DNA of 64,000 nt, taken from Desmodus rotundus. Taxonomy: Eukaryota; Chordata; Mammalia; Chiroptera; Phyllostomidae. The stretch lies in the NCBI RefSeq assembly GCF_022682495.2, contig NC_071398.1, positions 15,940,934 through 16,004,933 of the forward strand, read 5' to 3'. A program made the translations under genes and the position numbers. Positions 1 through 39,158 of this stretch are shown in pieces (the first letter of the stretch is position 1; every line of letters starts with the position of its first letter). The notes below the pieces were generated by a model. That model was not told where the DNA came from and did no database searches. It saw only the letters and a program-made list of their open reading frames with translations.

Positions 1-2593
1 CTAATTTATTTTAAAGATTGCTGTGTCTTCTTCAACGACCATTCTTTCAGTGTCCCATGAAAACTCTGGAAGTCTTTTGTCATCTCAGAAATGCTTAGCC
101 CCACTGTGTACTGGTAGAGAAGGAACTTTAACTTTGAGAAAACTTGTCTTTGGCTGCAATCTGAAGGAATTCTCCTTCATTGGTATTTCACGGATGCCAG
201 GTATGTTAGAGGACACAGATAAAGGACCCAGTCCGTTTCCCTGGGGAAATCTCAGTGGAGTGTGAGTGAGGAATATAGAGACAGTGGACTAGATAGAGGG
301 AGGTCATAGAAGCAGTACAGGGTGCTGAGGGAACCCAGAGCTGGGACCCTCAGAAGTGCCAGGGCAGTGAGGAAGTTACATTGATCAAGTACCAGCCAGG
401 GAGAGGAGGAGAAGCGTAATCTGTTTTGATGTAAAATTGAACAAACCATAGGATCTCCTAACATCTGATCTAGGGGTCAAGGTTACAGCCATCCGGCATC
501 TGAAGAGAACTATCCGACTGGTCAGGCGGGGTCCAGATTTGCGGACTGTCTGTGCCGTGGCAGCGCCTGCTGGCAGGGAAGAAATGTAAAGGACAGGATC
601 AGCTCTTCCACATTTTCCATACTGGGAATTCAGGTTTCCCCTCTCTGTTGATGTCAAGATTTAACTTGTTTGGAGAGCATTATTATTTTTCCCAATATTT
701 TCTTGTTCTTGTCAAGAGCTATGTTGCTTGAAACCAAATCTTGATAGGCTCTTTCTTCTTCATCATTTTCTGTGAGAAGTAAGTATGATTTATGTCAACC
801 ACAGTGAGAGGCCCAGCCTCAGTGCAGCGAATAAGATGTGCCCCGGGTGACAGCGCAGGAGCAACGCACTTTCATTGTGGCGCCCACGAAGCTGAGCTTT
901 GAGGTCTGATGCAAAGCTGCCACCTCTGATCCCGCTGCATGGTCTGAATTTGTTACTGCTTTCCACAGCCAGTGCAGTGTTCTAAGCCACAGGGTGTGTG
1001 CAGTGGAAGGGCACATAGAGCCCTGAGATGTGGACTCAGTGGATGTCCTGGGAAACCTCCAGGAAGCTAAAATGACCACCATGGTGCTCTTTCCCTACAG
1101 GTTAACCGAACAGGCTGAGCACATGTACAGTAGAGGCCACACTGCCTTTGCTGTTAAGGTTTCTTAGTTTTCAATATAAAGGGACAGATGGTCTAGTTTC
1201 AGACTAGTTAGCAGACCAACTGAATTTTGACAACGGGAGTGTTAGGAAACGGGATGAGGATGCAGTTGGAAAATTGAAATCATGCTTTCTTAATACATAC
1301 TCAACTTTGGTACCTCCCTTCTAGAATTTTCCAAGGTTATTTTTCCTTCTTTCTTTTTTTTTTTGTAATCTTGCCATTTGTACTTTCCTTATTTATATAG
1401 TTCTAATCATGTTTGGTGTGTGCCAGCTCTTTGGGAAGTGATATTGTTCCTTATTTCTGTTGGCTCCTATCAAGTGTCAAATTGCTTAAACTGACCTTTA
1501 GTGTCTCCAAAGCAATCATCTTTCTCTCTGTCTGGCTCTCAGAAGTGGATATGATTTACAAAATTTAGCCAATGAAGAAAAAGCCTTACATAGTATGGTT
1601 TATTAAAATAGGTACATTGACCCTTAGGGCAGGCGACATGAAGATCATACAGGATGGCTCTCTGTCCTCTGGGAGGACTCCGAAGTGGAATAGAAATATT
1701 ACACCAGTTCATAAATTAGTAAAGACCTGACATCATCTGTCTATTTGCCAAAGCTTTTAGGGGTGGAAGGCAGTGTTAAGTATGTCCTTGGGGTTGGAGG
1801 TGAGAGAGACTAGCCATGGGAGTGACTTGTTCAGACTGGACAGGTGGAAGAGACTGGCCGTTGGGCCTCCCTGCTCTAGTGCTGGTCGAGGGGTCTGTCT
1901 CACTGGCCTGCAGAGGAGCAGCATTACACGTTGGTTTTGGGAGCTTAACCCGAAAAGCAGAAGGCCTTTCTTATCTCTAGGTGATATCCGTAAGATCATA
2001 TTAAAATTCTGATGCTTTAAAAACATTCTGCATAACTGAGCATCATGTATTTCACAGAACTGGGTGTTTGTGGCAGAGGTATTGAGGAACTTGCATGAAC
2101 GCTCTCCTGTTCACAGGACTCTCCCAGATTGTCTCGGCTGGCTGATTGCGGATGGGCTTCGTGTAGTCTGGTGCATAAATCACTCATAGCCTGTAGCTAG
2201 CAGGAACCCATTCCAGCACCTCTGTGAGTCATACCTTCAAGGTGGCACGGGCATTCAAGAACTGGCCTTGCTGCAGAAGTTCTTTTCCAGCCAGGATGCC
2301 TCTGTCTATCCCAGTTATAGAATAAATGTCTGATCGTTAGACCTGGCCTTACACTGAGAGATGAGGTAGGAGTGTGGTCTACTCAGCATAGTGAATAGGG
2401 CAGAGGTGACAAAGCTGGACACTCAGTCCTAGCAGGGTTCTAGACCAGGAAGCCTTGATCTGCCAAACCTGGAAAGAAGGTCCCAAAACTAAAACCTAGG
2501 GGGAAGCAGGCAAAGAGGCTTGGGAGTGGCTGCATATTACATGGCCCTGTGCTGGCTTTCACACTCTAGTTATCAGACTGAATAAGTAACCTT

Positions 2594-2822
2594 GCCCTGA
2601 CTGGTGTGGCTCAGTGGATTGAGCACTGGACTGCAAACCAAAGAGTTGCCGGTTCGATTCCCAGGCAGGGCACATACTTGGGTTGTGGGTCAGGTCCCTA
2701 GTGGGGGGCCTAGGAGAGGCAACTACATGTTGATGCTTCTCTCCTTCTCTTTCTCCTTCCCTTCCTTTCTCTAAAAATAAATAAATAAAATCTTTTAAAA
2801 AATAAAATGTTAAAAAAAAAAA
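2594..2822 (+). mobile_element. Ves SINE
   Basis: A tRNA-derived head (gccctgactggtgtggctc), B-box-like ggttcgattccc, CT-rich region, and an A-rich tail of aaataaataaataaaatc type. The target-site duplication GAATAAG occurs at 2580-2586 and 2823-2829. Confidence 0.95.
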
Positions 2823-4132
2823 GAATAAGCTAAACTTTCATGTGTCAAGAACTACTCAGACCTAGCTCTAACTTGTTTTTCTGATTTCAGCTCTTACCTT
2901 GTAAATACTAAGCCTGCAAGAGGAGGTAGCTATTATATTGTTGCCTGTTTGGAGGCCACCCAAGGAATTCCTCCTAGGACTGAGTTGCTTCTACTGTTAA
3001 TGCCAGAGGCATGGAAGCCACTGTTGGCTTTCAGTCAGGGTGTCCCAGGTCAAGGGTAGAGCAGCTTGCGGGGTCTCAGTGAAAAACAGCCCCCAGACAG
3101 TTGAACTTTTCTGGGATTTCCCTTCACTTGCCAGCTGCGTTTATCTAATAGATGTACAATGTGATTGAATGCCAGTGCACCACAGATGCAATTATATTTA
3201 AGAACAAACTACTTCTCATCTCTCTGCCATCACTGATTAATTAGACACTTTGAACTACGCCCAACCGCTTGAAAACTGTGAAAAATACAACCCGCATAGT
3301 TAAAATTTCTGCATAAGCCTGTGTCTTCATTTGTGCCTATATTTTTAAAAACCTTTTTAAAAACCATTCTCTGAGCATAATATGTATTTATGCATGTTTC
3401 CAAATACACAGTCTGGCTATTTTCTTATCATGGTTAAAAATTCCTCCACGGTTGGCCAAGAAACACACTCACACAGTAAATCCAATAACAAAGCATGCGA
3501 GAGATCAACTGAATAATTCACTTGCCTTCCAATTGGTGCTGTCATTGGTCGCAGTCTTAAAATTTTTGCTTTTCCTTTTTAAATCTTTCACAAGTGCCTC
3601 AGAAAGGTTTATTGCTATTGTTTTTAGTGTGACCTCTTTGTTGAGGTTTTGGAATATTTTTATGCCTGAGCAGCTGGTACAGGGTATAGAAACTCTCATT
3701 TTATTACCTATAATTATTAGCTATATATCTGGTACCTTCTTTTGCAGGTAATTTCTAGTCTTTTCTGTTATAGAGCCATCTTTTAAAGGAAATGAGCACT
3801 GAAAGGCCTATTTCACAAAAGAAGCAGCCCAGGCAGGGAGTCTCTGAAATTAGTTCCTGGTGACTCACATGGAGTACGAGCTGGATTTGTAGGATTGGGA
3901 AGTCTGGACATGCTAAAGAAGATCAGTTTGAATATTTGCGTATTTCTCTGTCCCTGGGCAGAAACTTTCATTGGTGACACACTCATATTTATACCAGGCC
4001 TGAGCATGAACTCTGAAGCCTGCTTAGCTAACTCTCCATGGTCCTCAATCCCTAAATGGTGTTTTGGACCATCTTTTCTTCCTCTGATTCAGTGTCTCCA
4101 AAGGGGGTCAAGTAACAGTTTTTCCCACCTTT

Positions 4133-4338
4133 TTAAAAATCCTCACCCAAGGATGTATTTATTGATTTTAGAGAGAAAGGAAGTGGGGAAAGGGGGAGAA
4201 ACATCAATCAGTTGCCTCTCATACGCGCCCCAACCGGGAACCAAACTCACAACCTAGGTATGTGCCCTGACTGGGAATCAAACCTGCAACCTTTTGGTGT
4301 ACAGAACGAACACAACCAACTGAGCCACCCGGCCAGGA
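4133..4338 (-). mobile_element. Ves SINE, diverged
   Basis: Reverse copy: A-tail side at left, gagaaacatcaatcagttgc in the middle, ctgagccacccggccagg at right. It carries several substitutions, so an older copy. Confidence 0.88.
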
Positions 4339-4390
4339 CCACATCTTCCCTCTTTCGAGGAAGTATTTGCATTTGACCATACCTTTATTA

Positions 4391-4604
4391 TACAGTCATA
4401 TGCCGCATAAATGACATTTCAGTCAACGACAGACCCCATATGAGATGGTGGCACACCATATGACCAGGGGTGTAGCAGACGTGTAGCAAACCTAGATACT
4501 TTCTAGGTTTGTGGAAGTTCACTCTGATGTTCGCACAGCCACACAGTTGCCTAACAATGTGTCGCTCAGGAGGTATCCCCGCCATTGAACTGCACGTGAC
4601 TGTA
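4391..4604. mobile_element. Tigger/pogo-like non-autonomous DNA transposon (MITE)
   Basis: Terminal inverted repeats CAGTCATATGCC... and ...GCACGTGACTG are flanked by TA on both sides (4391-4392, 4603-4604). The interior (gtcaacgacagaccccatat, gatgttcgcacagccacac) resembles a common mammalian Tigger-derived family. The family name is from memory. Confidence 0.75.
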
Positions 4605-4853
4605 TCTGTGTATCCCTTTCCACTCCCTAATTTCCCTCCTGAATTACAAACCAGGTTTTGTTCTTCTCCCCCAGAAGGACTAAATCAGGATCTCTACCAC
4701 TAGATCTCTTCCTCTTTGTTGAGAATGGAAACTCTCCACCCCTCTCTGAGCCAGATTGTTCGTGATGGATGTAGAGAAAGTGGGACATAGTTGAAAGGCT
4801 TTATGTAATTTTGCAGTCTTGAGTTTTATTAACTTCTTCCCTCACTATCCTAG

Positions 4854-30640
<25,787 letters not shown>

Positions 30641-31667
30641 AACAGGTCTGAATCTGGCCCTCTGCTATCGAGATGGAAGGCTGTGGTGTCAAGGAGGATT
30701 TGCTCTCCAGGAAAGAGAATCGGGCTGGTTTCACCTCGAGAAAAGAAGGGTAAGCCTTGTGTTTGTCCTCCCTGGCCATTGTCTTCCACGCCCTCTGCCG
30801 CTGTTTGCATGGAGTTGCCCTGGTTCTAGGAGAAGGGAGCCACAAACCGCTCAGATGGGACCGTGTACATCCTGCGTTCAGTCCTCTGCTCCTTTAGGGA
30901 GGTGAGTGAATGCTTTCACGGTGGGTTTGTACCGAATGTGTGCGGACCCGATGCCAGGTTTATCGGAATCATTTCAGGTGCAGCACTGTGGAGTCCTCTT
31001 TATTTATATATTTGGGCACTGGGTTTTGGTTGCAGCTAAGAGAAGAGAAAAAGGAGAAGCTTGCTGTTTCCAGAAGGCACTCCCTGTTGTCAACGCCTTG
31101 ACGAGGCTGACCCCGAGCTCCTTGACCAGCTCTCAGCTTTGCAGGCCTGGGTACAGAATTCTTCCACAGCATCTGACCCCTGCCTCTGGGGTAACGAGGC
31201 CCCGGGGAACCAGAACACAGTTTTCCAAAACTCTCAGGTGGCTGAAGGATCTATATACAAGCATGCCTATTCCTGTGTGTCAGTTAACAACAAGAGATTT
31301 CTCTGTGGCCAGATTACAGACGTGGTTCTTAGCTTAGAACCTTTGCGGTATGCATTCCTTTAAAGAAGTCAGCTTATAGACAGTTGGGGATCACAAATTA
31401 CCTTAGGAAAGATTTAGAGCAAAGGCAGTGAGATGTTTTAAGGGATGTTTCCATTCAGCTAGGGTAGCTGGGTTAATTTCCATTCTCCAAGTCAAGGATA
31501 TCTAGAAAATCAGGATTGGGGCTTTCAAATTAGAGAAGAAACTCCTTTGGACCAGCTAGATATGCACCAAAAACTCTTGTTTCTTGGCCTTCCTTTAACT
31601 AGACTCCATACAACCCGTATCACATAATCAGATTGAGTATGTTAGATGATTGGGTTAACTTACACGC

Positions 31668-31882
31668 TTTTTTTGATCTTCACCCAAGGACATGCACATT
31701 GATTTTAAAGAGAGGGAGAGAAAAAAAAAATCTACTACGTGAGAGAGAGATATCACCCTCTGCCACGTGTCTAGACTGGGGGTTGAACCCATAACCCCGG
31801 CATGTGCCCTGACCAGAGATCAAACCCGCAGTCCCCTGGTGTACGGGATGACTCTCCACCCAACGAGTCATCTGGGCAGGGC
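31668..31882 (-). mobile_element. Ves SINE, diverged
   Basis: Reverse copy: cacccaaggacatgcacatt, gaccagagatcaaacccgca, gagtcatctgggcagggc. Confidence 0.85.
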
Positions 31883-32051
31883 TAGCTTACAACTTCATTT
31901 GCATTAAATGCATTCCAATTCTGAAGACATGTCCTAATTGATCGTGTTGATTAGACTGAGAAACTCTGTAGTCTAAGAACCTAGTCTCCTAGGAAATGCC
32001 TCATGAAGTATTCTAGTCCCTGCATTTCCATTTGTAAATTGCCTCTTTTTC

Positions 32052-32231
32052 GCCCTGGATGGGCAGTTCAGTTGATTGGAGCATTGTCCCAAAATGCCAA
32101 GGTTTTGGGTTCGATCCCCAGTCAGGGCACATGCAAGATCAACCAATGCATGCAGAAATAAGTGGAACGACAAATCAATGTTTCTTGCTCGCTTGCTCTC
32201 TCTCTCTCTAAAATCAATTTTTAAAAAATTA
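32052..32231 (+). mobile_element. Ves SINE, short subtype
   Basis: Head gccctggatgggcagttcag, gggttcgatccccagtcagg, then a TC-rich run and A-tail. It faces the next SINE tail to tail. Flanks taaattgc suggest a short duplication. Confidence 0.92.
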
Positions 32232-32240
32232 AATTGCTTT

Positions 32241-32410
32241 TTTAAAAAATTGTGGAGAGAGGAAGGGAGGGAGGAGAGAGAGAAACATTGTTGTTCCACT
32301 TATTTACACATTCATTGCTTGATTCTTGTTTGTGGCCTGACTGGGGATCGAACCCGCAACCTTGGCGTATTGGGATGACACTCTAACCAACTGAGCTACC
32401 CATACAGGGC
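32241..32410 (-). mobile_element. Ves SINE, short subtype, inverted partner
   Basis: Reverse copy: gagagagagaaacattgttg, gactggggatcgaacccgca, ctgagctacccatacagggc. Together with the preceding copy it forms an inverted pair separated by about 10 bp. Confidence 0.92.
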
Positions 32411-33409
32411 CAAAATTGGCTCTTAATTTCACTTACTTGGCGAGTAGCAATAAGCATCTGTCCTTTGTAGATTTCCATGGATTCTATTGCACAGTGACTT
32501 TTTTTTTTTACTTTGTTACCAAATTCAAGGGGAAGATGGCTTAATGTAACCCTCCTAAACATGACCAAAATATTAAAAGTTTCCAAGTTATTAAATAGTT
32601 CTTTCAAGTTTTTATATATAAAATCTCCATCCATCTCTGGGGTAGAACATAAGAACTGAGAACTTAAGAATGGTAAAAACACAAAACTTAAAAAAAAAAA
32701 CCCTCCAGGGGCAGATGGATGGCAGGAGCAACGGTGATACTTCCCTGCACGGGCCTGTGAGGGGTCTGGCTCTGTGTAGTAACGACATGCCACGCTCCCT
32801 CCCACTTCTGCCCACCTCGTCTCCCTCGGAGCCCCCTTCTTCCTGCCCCTTCCAGTCTCCTCCCGTCATCTCTCCTGCTGAAGTTTTCCTGGCCTCTCAC
32901 CTTCAGGCTCCTCCGTTGCCCAGTGGTCTGTTGCCCAAACTCCCGTGGATTGCCCACCCGGTCTTTTACTTTTCCCCTTCCCTCCTCTCCTTTGTCTCCC
33001 TTCCTGGCTTCTCCCGCCTCTTCCCAGGCCTGCTGTGCTCAGCTCCCTTGGCCTTCAGAGGATGGCACTGTGGCAGGAGGCCCAAAGCTGTGGCTGCAGC
33101 CAAACCCCAGGAATTGTGTGCAGGCGTTGACTCCTTGTTCAGGTTAGACTTCCTGGACATTCTAGAGAGTTTCCCTTTCTGCTGTGTTCTTCCTTCCTGG
33201 CACAAACTTGACCTTCTGCAAGTCCTCTGTTATTGAATCAGAAATCTCAATTTATACTTTGCTCCTTATCTCTCCACACATATAACTTTTCCTAATATTC
33301 TTTTCTTTATTCACCCTTCTTCTTCATTCCTTTACTTCCCTGTGGCTCTACCCACCTATCCACATATAAGGGCCCAGCTGTCAGAAACTGGAGGGTAGGG
33401 AAGCAAATC

Positions 33410-33800
33410 ACAGACATCAATGACAACAATTTATTGAGCACCTACTATGTTCCAGATGCTACACCAGACACACTGCAAACACAGCAGTAAACAAACAGAC
33501 AAAACCCTCGCCCTCGGGGAAGCTTACTTCATAGTGGAAGGAGACAGATAATGAATAAGATTAATAGAATAGACAAAATGTCAACTGGTGTTCAATGCTA
33601 TGGAGAAAGATAAAGTGGGGGAGGGGTTGAGGAGCCTATGGGGATGGGAGCTGTGAGTTTAGGTAACTTGTCCAGAGGAGGCCTCACGGAGAAGTTGATA
33701 TGTGAGTAAGGATCGGGAGGAGGCGAAGGAGTCAGGATGAAGATATTCGGGGGAAGAGCATTCCGGGCAGAGGCCCAGAGGGGAGTCTGTCTGGAGGCCA
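33410..33800 (+). repeat. Ancient L2/MIR-type repeat
   Basis: tttattgagcacctactatg, gccctcggggaagcttactt and ggaggccagtgtggctgcag follow a familiar old mammalian repeat; related pieces lie at about 21815-21935 and 27200-27510. The family name is uncertain. Confidence 0.5.
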
Positions 33801-35671
33801 GTGTGGCTGCAGCAGAGAAGAAAGTGGTGGGAAGAGGGGAGGGAGGCTATGTGCCCATCACATCACATCACATCAAGGCTTGGTGACCACTCTGAGCCTG
33901 GGGGGCAGCCCCAGACCTATTTCTACCTGAAGCCCCTTCAGTTTGTTCCTGGAAAGTGCTTTGAGGCCAAGATGATAAGTTCTGTAAAATGGGAACTACT
34001 TGTAAACAGAAGGCATTGAATACCCAGCCACAGTTTTTGTCTCAATCAGAATGAAGCGGTGAACCCCTCTTCCTTTCCACCACCCCATCTTCTCCAGCAG
34101 TAGCAGTTTCTCCTCACTGACCCAAGAAGAAAGAGAAAAGCAGTTATGTTGTCTGCCCTCAGGCCACCCCCCTGCGCTGTCCCTTTGTCTGCGAGAGGGG
34201 GAGTGAAGGGAGCATTGCCTGCCCCCGCTGTGACCCTCACCTGCAGGTAGCGGCAGCGGAGGGCTGGCTAAGCCATCTGAAAGTCGGTCAATTGGTAGGA
34301 ATGACTTGGGGGATGACTCATCTGACCTGCAGAAACCAGATGGGCTTCTGCAGTCTTTTTGCACAGAAATCCAAAATGTCAGGACCTTCAGTGGTAAGGG
34401 AGAGAGAAACAGGAGCTGAGTGCAGGGCTATGAGAGGTAACCACTATTCTGTGACCGTGGGGGCTCCTCTTCCCCTGCTCCCCTGTTCGACAGACACGAC
34501 CTCTGAGGGCCCGGCTGTGTCCTCCAGTGAGTTCTGCAGCCAAAGACGTCCTGCAGGCACATGCGGCAGCCTCACTGCAGTGCCCAGCACCCCTGATTTT
34601 CATGCACCACTCTGCTTGGAACTGAGCAGCCGCCTGGGGGTTGGGAAGTTGTCTTCTTAGAACATTGGCTGCTGCACTCTTCCCTGCTGACCGGCCCAGG
34701 CCTAGTGGAGGGAAGTGCAGACCCTCACCATTAGCCCTGGAAGGGGCTGTGCCCACTAATTTGACGGGTCATCTTCCAGTGCCCCTCCCCACAGTTCTTT
34801 ATACTGACTCAGTAGCGCCAAGCCACCAGGAGGGCTCAGGGATTGCCTCCCAGCCCAGGTCACCGTCTGCAGTCCCTGTGGGGCAGAGAGTAGCATGGTC
34901 AGGTGCTCTGTGTTTCCTGCAGTTTGGAAAGTCTTTCTTCTTTTTTTTTTTAAACCCACAAGCTTGTCTGGCTCTCTCAATATCATGGAACAGGGAAGCA
35001 AACTATTGTTAATTCCCCTTTGGTGGGATTTGGCTCCAAGTCTCCTGGGCTCCAGCCAGACTCTTTTGAACAACTGCTGAATACCACGGAGCCTCTTCCC
35101 CCAAAATAAGTATGGGAGGAAGAGCCTTTCAATGAGAGCCCAGTTTGGGAAGCGCACTCAGGGGCTCATATATCCCCATGAGCTCTGGCGTTCAGGTGCC
35201 ACAAAGAAGTCATTTCATCTCCGCTGACGCATCCTAAGGATGCCTACCAACGCCCCTGTGCCCGCCTCTGCCCTCTGAGAGCGCCGAAGAGCTGGAGCCC
35301 TCAGGTACGGATGCCCTGGCTGCCTCTGCGTGTGTGTGTTTGCTGACCACATAGGCTATATGAATCATAACTAATTTAATGGGTATGTAACAAAGAAAGA
35401 AAAATTCCCACAACCTCGCCTCCACTCTTACCCCAAGAGCATCATTTGGTGTATATCTCTCCAGAGCTTTCTTTCCTTTCACCCTTTTCCCAAATGAATG
35501 CTAACAAATAGTACTGCTTTCAAAGACAAAAATGCGATTTTCACCGTAACTAGTGTCCCAGGTAGTTTTTCTTAGTTATATACCTCGGAGATGCTCTCCT
35601 GTCTGTCCTTGTCTTTGTGGTGGTGGCATGTCTTCCACTGTGCAGGGGAGCCACGGTTGGTTTAAGCATTT

Positions 35672-35905
35672 TTAAAAAGATTTTGTTTATTTTTAGAGAG
35701 AGGGGAAGGGATGGAGAAAGGTGGGGAGAGAAACATCGATGTGAGAGAGAGACACCGATCAGTTGCCTCTTGCATGCGCAAGCCCAGCCGGGAGGGACCA
35801 GGCCCGCAGCCCAGGCGTGTGCCCTGACCGGAATGAAACCAAACCCGTAGCCGTTTTCTTTGTGGGACGACGATGCTCAACCAAGTGAGCCACGCCAGTC
35901 AGGGC
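35672..35905 (-). mobile_element. Ves SINE
   Basis: Reverse copy with exact duplication TAAGCATTT at 35663-35671 and 35906-35914; a slightly expanded interior. Confidence 0.94.
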
Positions 35906-36539
35906 TAAGCATTTGTTCTTGATGATTAGTAGAGTTGTTTCTAATTTCCAGCGATTCCTCAGTAGTTCTTAAACATGACTCTTTGCGTACTGAAGTGTTT
36001 CTATAGGGGTGCTGGATCAAGAAGCTATGAGCATTTTAAATGTCAGTACCAAAACGTTCACCAAAAAGTTAGTGTTGGTCTGCATTCTCCAGTCCTCAGC
36101 TGACATTGCTTTAATACCCACAGTTAAGTGGTAGCGCCATTCTCTGAATAACTCAGGACTAGGAAATCTTCAGGGGCTGGAGCTTTCTGTGCACCAAAAC
36201 CGCCAGTAGGGGCACAATAACATGCTTCGCAAGTACACCCACCAGCAGCAATATCCCGGCTGTAAGTATTAGGTCAGGGCTTACTTGGGCCGCCCTGGGC
36301 AGAAATCCGGAGCCCCTGCAGTCTACTGAAAAGGGCTGTTTCCTGACTCTGAGCCCCAAGATTCTGTTCTGAGTGTTAGGGTTGCCTTCTCATGGGGTGT
36401 GGAATGACCTCAGGATAATGACCCCAGTTCCCAAACCAGACTCCAGACGTAGGGTCTGATGGCCCCTCGAAGTATCTGTTCATCCTGTAAAACCTGGGCT
36501 GAATGATCACAGTAGCCCTACATCACTGCACATAATCAG

Positions 36540-36760
36540 TTAACAGTGTAAAGAGCAATTCTCTTCTGTGCACTTGACATACGTTAATCCACTAAGTCCT
36601 CACACTGCGCCTCTGAGACAGGTATTGTTATTATCCCATTTTACAGAGGGGGAAAACCGAGGCACACAAGAGACTAATTGCTTGTCTCAGATTACATAGG
36701 TAGTGAGAACTAGCCAAACCAGTATCTGGACCCAGGCATTCTGGCTCCTTTCCAAACGGT
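36540..36760 (-). repeat. MIR SINE
   Basis: gttattatcccattttacag, aaaaccgaggcacacaagag and ccaggcattctggctccttt give the reverse MIR order. Confidence 0.8.
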
Positions 36761-37274
36761 AAAAACTGCTTAATACTAAGTGGTTCCACCTGCTTGTTTT
36801 AATGGACCGCTTATATCGAGTTAAGTTTCAGCCCTGATTCCTTCCAGATAGTGTCCCGAACATCAAAACCCAACCTCAGACACCAGAACTTACTGTATAT
36901 GTCTGGTGTTCGACCTAGTAGTTTGCCCAGCAGCTGTGGGTGAGATGTGCTCATGTTCCCCAGCCCACCTGCTCCTTCGACAGCCTTTTCTAAATGGCTT
37001 ATCAAAAGGCTTGCTGCTCTTCCCGGGGTGGCGATGGCTGTGCTGTGGACCAAGGCTGCCTTCCTGGGAGCAGAGGGGCAGAGAGCCACGTTTTGTGTGC
37101 ATCAGAGAAAGTGTAGCAGGTCTCCCCTGAACTCTGGAACCCAGAAATATCCCCTTTTGGTTTGCTTTGCTGCTGGTTTTGCTTTGTTTTACCCTTTCAT
37201 CTCCTGTAAGCAGTTTCAGTTCTCAGATTTCATTTTCAGAGTGGTAACAATGGAATATTTAAACTGTTATTTCA

Positions 37275-37458
37275 GCCCTGGCTCATGTGGCTCAGTGGCT
37301 TGAGCGCCGGTCTGCAAACCAAAGGGTCCGTGGTTCGATTCCCAGTCAGGCCAGGTCCTCAGTGGGGGGGCGTGAGAAGTAACCACACATTGTTGTTTCT
37401 CTCCCATTATTTCACCCTCCCTGAAAATAAATGAATAAAATCTTTTTTTAAAAAACTT
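37275..37458 (+). mobile_element. Ves SINE with internal deletion
   Basis: Head gccctggctcatgtggctca, then cccagtcaggccaggtcctc, which lacks about 20 bp of the usual cacatgcctgggttgcaggc segment. Confidence 0.92.
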
Positions 37459-38576
37459 ATTTCTTGCATAAATATTTCTTGCACATACACGTTAATAACT
37501 CTGTTCCATACCACTCCTTGAGAGAGGGGGGGAAAAGACATCAATTAATGGCCCTTGTTTGCAGAAAGAAAAAAGAAGGGCCAGCGAGGCAAGTTCTTAC
37601 AAATGAGAAGAGAAAGGGGAGACGTGAGTGCACTTGAGCAGAGAAAGTTCCTCCTCTATTTACCAGTTCTTAATATTAACCCGTTAAGGAGCGTCTAACT
37701 CTGTCGTCTAACAGAGACGCGGACGGTGCAGGGAGAGTGCAGGGCAGCTTCAGGGCCGCGGGAGCCCCCTGTGTGCTGGGGAACAGGGAGAAGCTGCCGG
37801 GCCTTTAAGTGGTTTATTAAATGATGTAAGATTTAATCTTCACCGTCTGCCTTAGAACTGAAGCCCACTCAGAACAGTGCCTGGGTGGGGCTTTTCTGAT
37901 GCACAGCCCGAGCCATCACATGCACAGGCAGCCCGGCGCTGGAGAGAACAAAGCCGCCTGCTCCACACTTGCAGAGTCTCTAGAACTTGAACGAGCTCCT
38001 CCCCTCCCCCCCACCTCCCCATATACAGCCTTTATTAGACTACATACCATTTTCAAAACTTCAAAACCTATGGTGACCATATTAATCCCAGGGAAGCGCC
38101 ATCCTGAAATTAGGCTGCCTTTACTAAAAGGATGGTGGTGCTGATGCTTCAAAGAGTTGGTGGGGGTGGGGGATGAGTCCCCCCTCCCCAAAGAAACTGA
38201 GTATCCGTGTTGTTCAGAGACTGCAAAGAACGAGGCCCCAGTGCGTGGGTATTTTTCCATGGCCAAGGCCAGGGCCCACTACCCTAACTCATCCTCGAGT
38301 AGGAAAAGCCCCCAAAGGGCAAAATCCCAGTCGCCTGTGGCAGCTCTGTCCTCCCACTGACAAGGGCTGACTGGTTTTTCCTCAGTTTCCTCAGGTAGCC
38401 CCTTTGCCAACAAAAGATTGTGTCAGTCCAATTGCAGGTAGATTGTGGAGCTCTGGGGGCTGACCCGGCCCTTCTGGTCCGCCCCCCATGGTTCTCCCCA
38501 GCTCTCCCTTCTAGTTTCCAGTTCCATCAGCACCCTTTCTCTCTTTCCTTCTGGCTTGATAGCTCATTGATTACAT

Positions 38577-38798
38577 TTTTAAAGGATTTTATTTATTTAT
38601 TTTTGGAGAAAGGGGAAAGGAGGGAGAAAGGGAGAGAAACATCGATGTGCGAGAGATAACTCAAATACATCTGTCAGTTGCCTCTCGCTTGTCCCCAGCC
38701 GGGGACCTGGCCTGCAACCCAGGCATGTGCCCTGGCTGGGAATCGAACCAGCGACCTTTCAGTTAGCAGTCAATCCACTGAGCCACACCAGCCAGGGC
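38577..38798 (-). mobile_element. Ves SINE
   Basis: Reverse copy; imperfect duplication gctcattgattacattttt (from 38562) and gctcattggttagattttt (from 38797). Confidence 0.94.
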
Positions 38799-38974
38799 TC
38801 ATTGGTTAGATTTTTAAGGTTAGTTAATTCAAACAGGTGTGGCAGGCAAGATGCTAGAGGAAGATGGACAGACAGAACACTCTGGGGCTCACCTCTGGGA
38901 TTGGCTGGCTCGGGCACCGTCCGAACACTGTGCCAGAAATGTATGCAGGTCAGCTGAGGATAATCCTCTCTGTG

Positions 38975-39158
38975 CTAGATACATAGTAGAATCACCTTGG
39001 GAATTTCAAAATAAACGAAACAACTCAAGCCTGAGGCTCACCCCCAGTGATTCTGACTGAATTGATTCAGGATAGGATCCAAGCATTAGCGTTTTTTTAA
39101 AAAGTTTCCCAGGTTTTTAAAATCTAATGTGCAGCAGCCAGATGTGAGAACCACTGTA
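38975..39158 (+). repeat. MER5-like hAT-Charlie element
   Basis: agtagaatcaccttgggaat, cacccccagtgattctgact, aaaagtttcccagg and gatgtgagaaccactgta follow MER5 order. Confidence 0.7.

Larger units (their letters stand above)
1..4853 (+). other. TANGO6: TANGO6 intron (3' part of an upstream intron)
   Basis: This stretch is intronic by position: it precedes a phase-0 TANGO6 exon whose acceptor (ctatcctag) sits at 4845-4853. No open stretch here resembles the TANGO6 protein just upstream of the 4854 exon, so the preceding exon lies outside the window. It contains two Ves SINEs, a Tigger-like DNA transposon, and otherwise unassigned AT-rich sequence. Short open frames here look random: no splice context, no family resemblance. 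Confidence 0.8.

Noticed and set aside
2594..2680. tRNA-like A and B boxes in the Ves copies
   Set aside because: These are tRNA-derived SINE heads with CT-rich bodies and A-rich tails, not tRNA genes; no intact cloverleaf was looked for or found.
32670..33236. 188-codon plus-strand open frame
   Set aside because: CT-rich tract with Ser/Pro/Leu-rich translation and opposite-strand frames of similar length, typical of biased composition.
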